Assembly: GCA_021161555.1 (NCBI GenBank)
Contig: JAGHAI010000108.1
Span: 1 to 39,310 of the forward strand
Source: a bacterium
GTDB lineage: Bacteria; UBP14; UBA6098; B30-G16
Direction: 5' to 3'
DNA length: 39,310 nt
Made by a program: the position numbers and the translations under genes. Positions 36,260 to 39,310 of the stretch are shown here, one piece after another. Below the pieces are notes generated by a model. The model was not told the DNA's origin. It worked only from the letters and a program-made list of their open reading frames with translations, and ran no database searches. The stretch's first letter is position 1, and every line of letters starts with the position of its first letter.

Positions 36260-39085
36260 TCATTTCAGCAATTTTTTTAAAAATTTTCCGGTGATGGAAT
36301 TTTTTGATTTTGCAATATCTTCTGGTGTTCCCTCCGCCACGATTTTGCCGCCCATTTCTCCACCTTCGGGACCGAGGTCGATGACCCAATCTGCGTGTGC
36401 AATCACATCGAGATTATGCTCAATCACCACGATTGTGTTTCCCTTCTCCACGAGTTTATCGAGAACTGAAAGCAGGACTTTTACATCGTAGGCGTGCAGT
36501 CCAACAGTGGGCTCGTCGAGTATGTATAGTGTATTTCCAGTTGCTATGTGAGTTAGTTCCTTTGCGAGTTTTACGCGCTGTGCTTCTCCGCCTGAAAGTG
36601 TTGGAGCGGGCTGTCCAAGACGAATGTAGCCAAGTCCAACATCGTGAAGTATCTGAAGTTTGCGAACGATAGGTGGAATGTTTTCAAACAGCGTCAGCGC
36701 CTCGTCAACGGTCATATCCAGAACATCCGCAATGGAATGCCCCTTAAATTTTATTTCGAGAGTTTCCCGATTGTATCTTTTCCCCTTACACACATCGCAG
36801 TGTATGTAAACATCGGGAAGGAAGTGCATTTCAAGTCTTATCATCCCGTCGCCAGAACACGCTTCGCATCTGCCTCCCTTCACATTGAAAGAAAATCTTC
36901 CTGGTTTATATCCTCTCGCCCTCGATTCTGGCAGAGATGCAAAAAGTTCTCTAATGGGTGTGAAAACTCCCGTATATGTTGATGGATTTGAGCGTGGTGT
37001 TCGTCCGATTGGCGACTGGTCTATGTCAATTACTTTGTCGAGATACTGCAAGCCGATTATTTCTCTGTATTCGAGCGGTTTTATGTGAGCGCGATGGTAA
37101 TATCTCGCAAGTATTGGATACAGTGTTTCGTTTATCAGCGTCGATTTCCCGGAACCAGAAACCCCTGTGATGCAGATGAATTTCCCCAGCGGAAATTTTA
37201 CATCGATGTTTTTTAAATTGTGCCCCGATGCGCCGCGGAGAACGAGAAATTTCCCATTTCCAGCCCGTCTCCGTTCGGGAATTTTTATCCTCAATTTGCC
37301 CGTCAAATACTGCCCTGTGTAACTTTCAGGTGTTTCTTCTATATCTTTTACCGTTCCCTGCGCGACGACATTTCCCCCAAAAGTTCCCGCGCCAGGTCCC
37401 AGATCGACGATATAATCTGCTCTGCGGATAATATATCTGTCGTGTTCCACGATGATTATTGTATTTCCCAGGTCGCGCAGCCGTTCGAGTGTGTTCATCA
37501 ATCTTTCGGTATCTTTGGCGTGAAGCCCTATCGTTGGTTCGTCGAGAACATAGAGGACGCCGACCAAGCCTGAACCAATTTGAGTTGCAAGATGAATTCT
37601 CTGCGCTTCACCGCCAGAAAGCGAATGAGTTATCCTGTCCAGCGTCAGATATCCAACGCCGACATCGCATAGAAACTGCAATCTCTGTCGGATTTCTTTA
37701 ACAATTTGTTCAGCAATTATCCTGTGAGTGGGTGTCAGTTTTTCCATTAAATTGCTGAAAAAATTGTGAGCGTTCTTCACGGACATTTCCACTATTTCGT
37801 GAATGTGTTTTCCTGCAATCGTCACCGCTCTTGATTCGGGTCTCAATCTTGAACCTCCACAACTGCTGCAGGGAACGGATATCATAAACCTCTCAATCCA
37901 GGCGCGCATATTTGCTGAATCGGTCTGACGGTATCGCCGCTCCAGATTCGGGATAACTCCTTCGTAAACGCCGCGCCATACGCCCTGGTGATGTCCATCA
38001 CTGCTCGTATATTCCATCTCCAATTCCTCCGGCGAGCCATAGAGGACAATGTTTTTCTGTTCGTCGGTGAGCGATTTCCACGGCTTGTGCAGTGGAATGT
38101 CATATTTTTTGGAAAGCGCCTTCAACTTGGCGAAATACCATCCTCCAATCGGGTCCCGCCAGGGAACTATTGCGCCTTCTATGAGTGAAAGATTTTCATC
38201 GGGAACAATCAATTCGGGGTCGATGCGCATCTGAACGCCGAGACCAGAACATTCCTTACAGGCACCATAGGGGGAATTGAAGGAGAACATCCTCGGCGAA
38301 AGTTCCTGAATGCTCGTTCCACAATCGGGACACGCCATCTTTTCGGAAAAAAATCTTTCCTCGCCCGTATCATAGTCGAGGACGACGAGAAGACCATCTC
38401 CATATTGTAGCGCTGTTTCAATGGATTCCGCAAGACGACCGCGATATTTTTCATCCACGACGAGCCTGTCAACCACGAGTTCGATGTCGTGCTTTTTATT
38501 CTTGTCGAGGCGGATTTGCTCGTCCATCGTCTTAATTACTCCATCAACTCTTACGCGCAAAAATCCTTCCCTCTGCAGTTTTTCAAACAGGGATTTATGT
38601 TCGCCCTTTCTGCTGCGGACGATAGGGGACAGAATGATAATCCTGTGTCCTTCTGGCATAGATAGAATTTCGTCGGTGATGCCCTGAACCGTCCACCTGA
38701 CAATCGGTTTTCCGCAAATCCAGCAATGCGGCGTTCCTATGCGAGCGAATAAAAGACGCAGATAGTCGTAAATTTCCGTCGCGGTTGCCACTGTGGAACG
38801 AGGATTGTGCGAAAGTTTTCTCTGCTGAATTGCAACTGCAGGGGAAAGTCCCTCGATGCGTTCTACATCGGGCTTTTCCATCAGCGATAGAAACTGCCTC
38901 GCATAGGCGGATAATGACTCGACATAGCGCCTTTGACCTTCTGCGTATATCGTGTCGAAGGCGAGCGAACTTTTTCCCGAACCGGAAAGTCCCGTGATGA
39001 CGACAAGTTTATCGCGGGGAATTTTTACGCTGATGTTTTTGAGATTATGTTCCCGCGCTCCTTCAACTGTTATATATTTTTCCAT
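36260..39085 (-). CDS. uvrA: excinuclease ABC subunit A
   Basis: [60 protein letters not shown]; duplicated LSGGEAQR signatures; zinc-binding cysteines. Confidence 0.98.
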   Translation of the reverse strand: MEKYITVEGAREHNLKNISVKIPRDKLVVITGLSGSGKSSLAFDTIYAEGQRRYVESLSAYARQFLSLMEKPDVERIEGLSPAVAIQQRKLSHNPRSTVATATEIYDYLRLLFARIGTPHCWICGKPIVRWTVQGITDEILSMPEGHRIIILSPIVRSRKGEHKSLFEKLQREGFLRVRVDGVIKTMDEQIRLDKNKKHDIELVVDRLVVDEKYRGRLAESIETALQYGDGLLVVLDYDTGEERFFSEKMACPDCGTSIQELSPRMFSFNSPYGACKECSGLGVQMRIDPELIVPDENLSLIEGAIVPWRDPIGGWYFAKLKALSKKYDIPLHKPWKSLTDEQKNIVLYGSPEELEMEYTSSDGHHQGVWRGVYEGVIPNLERRYRQTDSANMRAWIERFMISVPCSSCGGSRLRPESRAVTIAGKHIHEIVEMSVKNAHNFFSNLMEKLTPTHRIIAEQIVKEIRQRLQFLCDVGVGYLTLDRITHSLSGGEAQRIHLATQIGSGLVGVLYVLDEPTIGLHAKDTERLMNTLERLRDLGNTIIIVEHDRYIIRRADYIVDLGPGAGTFGGNVVAQGTVKDIEETPESYTGQYLTGKLRIKIPERRRAGNGKFLVLRGASGHNLKNIDVKFPLGKFICITGVSGSGKSTLINETLYPILARYYHRAHIKPLEYREIIGLQYLDKVIDIDQSPIGRTPRSNPSTYTGVFTPIRELFASLPESRARGYKPGRFSFNVKGGRCEACSGDGMIRLEMHFLPDVYIHCDVCKGKRYNRETLEIKFKGHSIADVLDMTVDEALTLFENIPPIVRKLQILHDVGLGYIRLGQPAPTLSGGEAQRVKLAKELTHIATGNTLYILDEPTVGLHAYDVKVLLSVLDKLVEKGNTIVVIEHNLDVIAHADWVIDLGPEGGEMGGKIVAEGTPEDIAKSKNSITGKFLKKLLK

Positions 39086-39148
39086 CTGTTTCCCGATGTA
39101 TTTTTCTATAAAGATGAATTTTTAACGATATAATTTAACAATATAAAA

Positions 39149-39164
39149 AATTTTCCGGAAAATT
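39149..39164. repeat. 16-bp perfect palindrome between uvrA and the downstream divergent ORF
   Basis: AATTTTCCGGAAAATT. Confidence 0.9.
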
Positions 39165-39212
39165 GCAATGTAATAAAGCCTACGGGGAGTATAACTTATT
39201 TTGTGTAATTTT

Positions 39213-39266
39213 GGAGGTTATATAAATTAACCTCCCTGGCATTGAAAACCAAAAAGCAGGGAGGTT
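39213..39266 (+). promoter_or_regulatory. two mutually exclusive hairpins in a 5' leader; the second buries the Shine-Dalgarno
   Basis: Stem A GGAGGTTA (39213-39220)/TAACCTCC (39228-39235); stem B AACCTCCCTG (39229-39238)/CAGGGAGGTT (39257-39266); shared segment 39229-39235; SD GGGAGG lies in stem B. Confidence 0.7.
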
Positions 39267-39270
39267 TCAA

Positions 39271-39310
39271 ATGAAACGACACTTCTATGGTGGTCGCAAG
39301 GTAAGTTGTG
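39271..39310 (+). CDS. start of an ORF truncated by the window edge (MKRHFYGGRKVSC...)
   Basis: ATG 6 nt after GGGAGG; continues past window end. Confidence 0.55.
   Translation, partial: MKRHFYGGRKVSC

Noticed and set aside
1-39310. CRISPR arrays, insertion sequences, prophage, retron or defence islands
   Set aside because: No regularly spaced repeats, transposase/integrase, reverse transcriptase or defence-type ORFs visible.

Overview
The window is a gene-dense, moderate-GC bacterial chromosome segment. It carries two secreted proteases/hydrolases with 'YPNPFN'-type C-terminal sorting domains, a GWxTD-domain protein, a V/A-type ATPase I subunit and a EutN/CcmL pentamer protein. That mix suggests an FCB-like or candidate-phylum bacterium, but the taxonomy is inference only. 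Most of the window is housekeeping: a tRNA-Thr/Tyr/Gly/Thr-tuf-rpmG cluster, pdxJ, coaE, mazG, pth, iorA, pilT, accB, zapA, rny, cysK and uvrA. I found no rRNA, CRISPR array, transposase or prophage. The observations most worth following up are: (1) two mutually exclusive perfect hairpins at the right edge, the second sequestering the Shine-Dalgarno of a new ORF, which looks like a translational switch; (2) a probable free-standing structured ncRNA of about 180 nt between pdxJ and coaE, with promoter, perfect 9-bp closing stem and T-tract (6S-like architecture, family unproven); (3) microORFs embedded in an E. coli-like thrU-tyrU-glyT-thrT-tuf cluster; (4) a 16-bp perfect palindrome upstream of uvrA and a palindrome sitting on the promoter of a TetR-led efflux operon that has no inner-membrane pump gene; (5) an internally deleted, frameshifted FmdE gene; (6) several orphan parts of multi-gene systems (EutN/CcmL, V-ATPase H/I, iorA, accB, TolC/HlyD). 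All calls come from reading the sequence and supplied ORFs; no database search was run.
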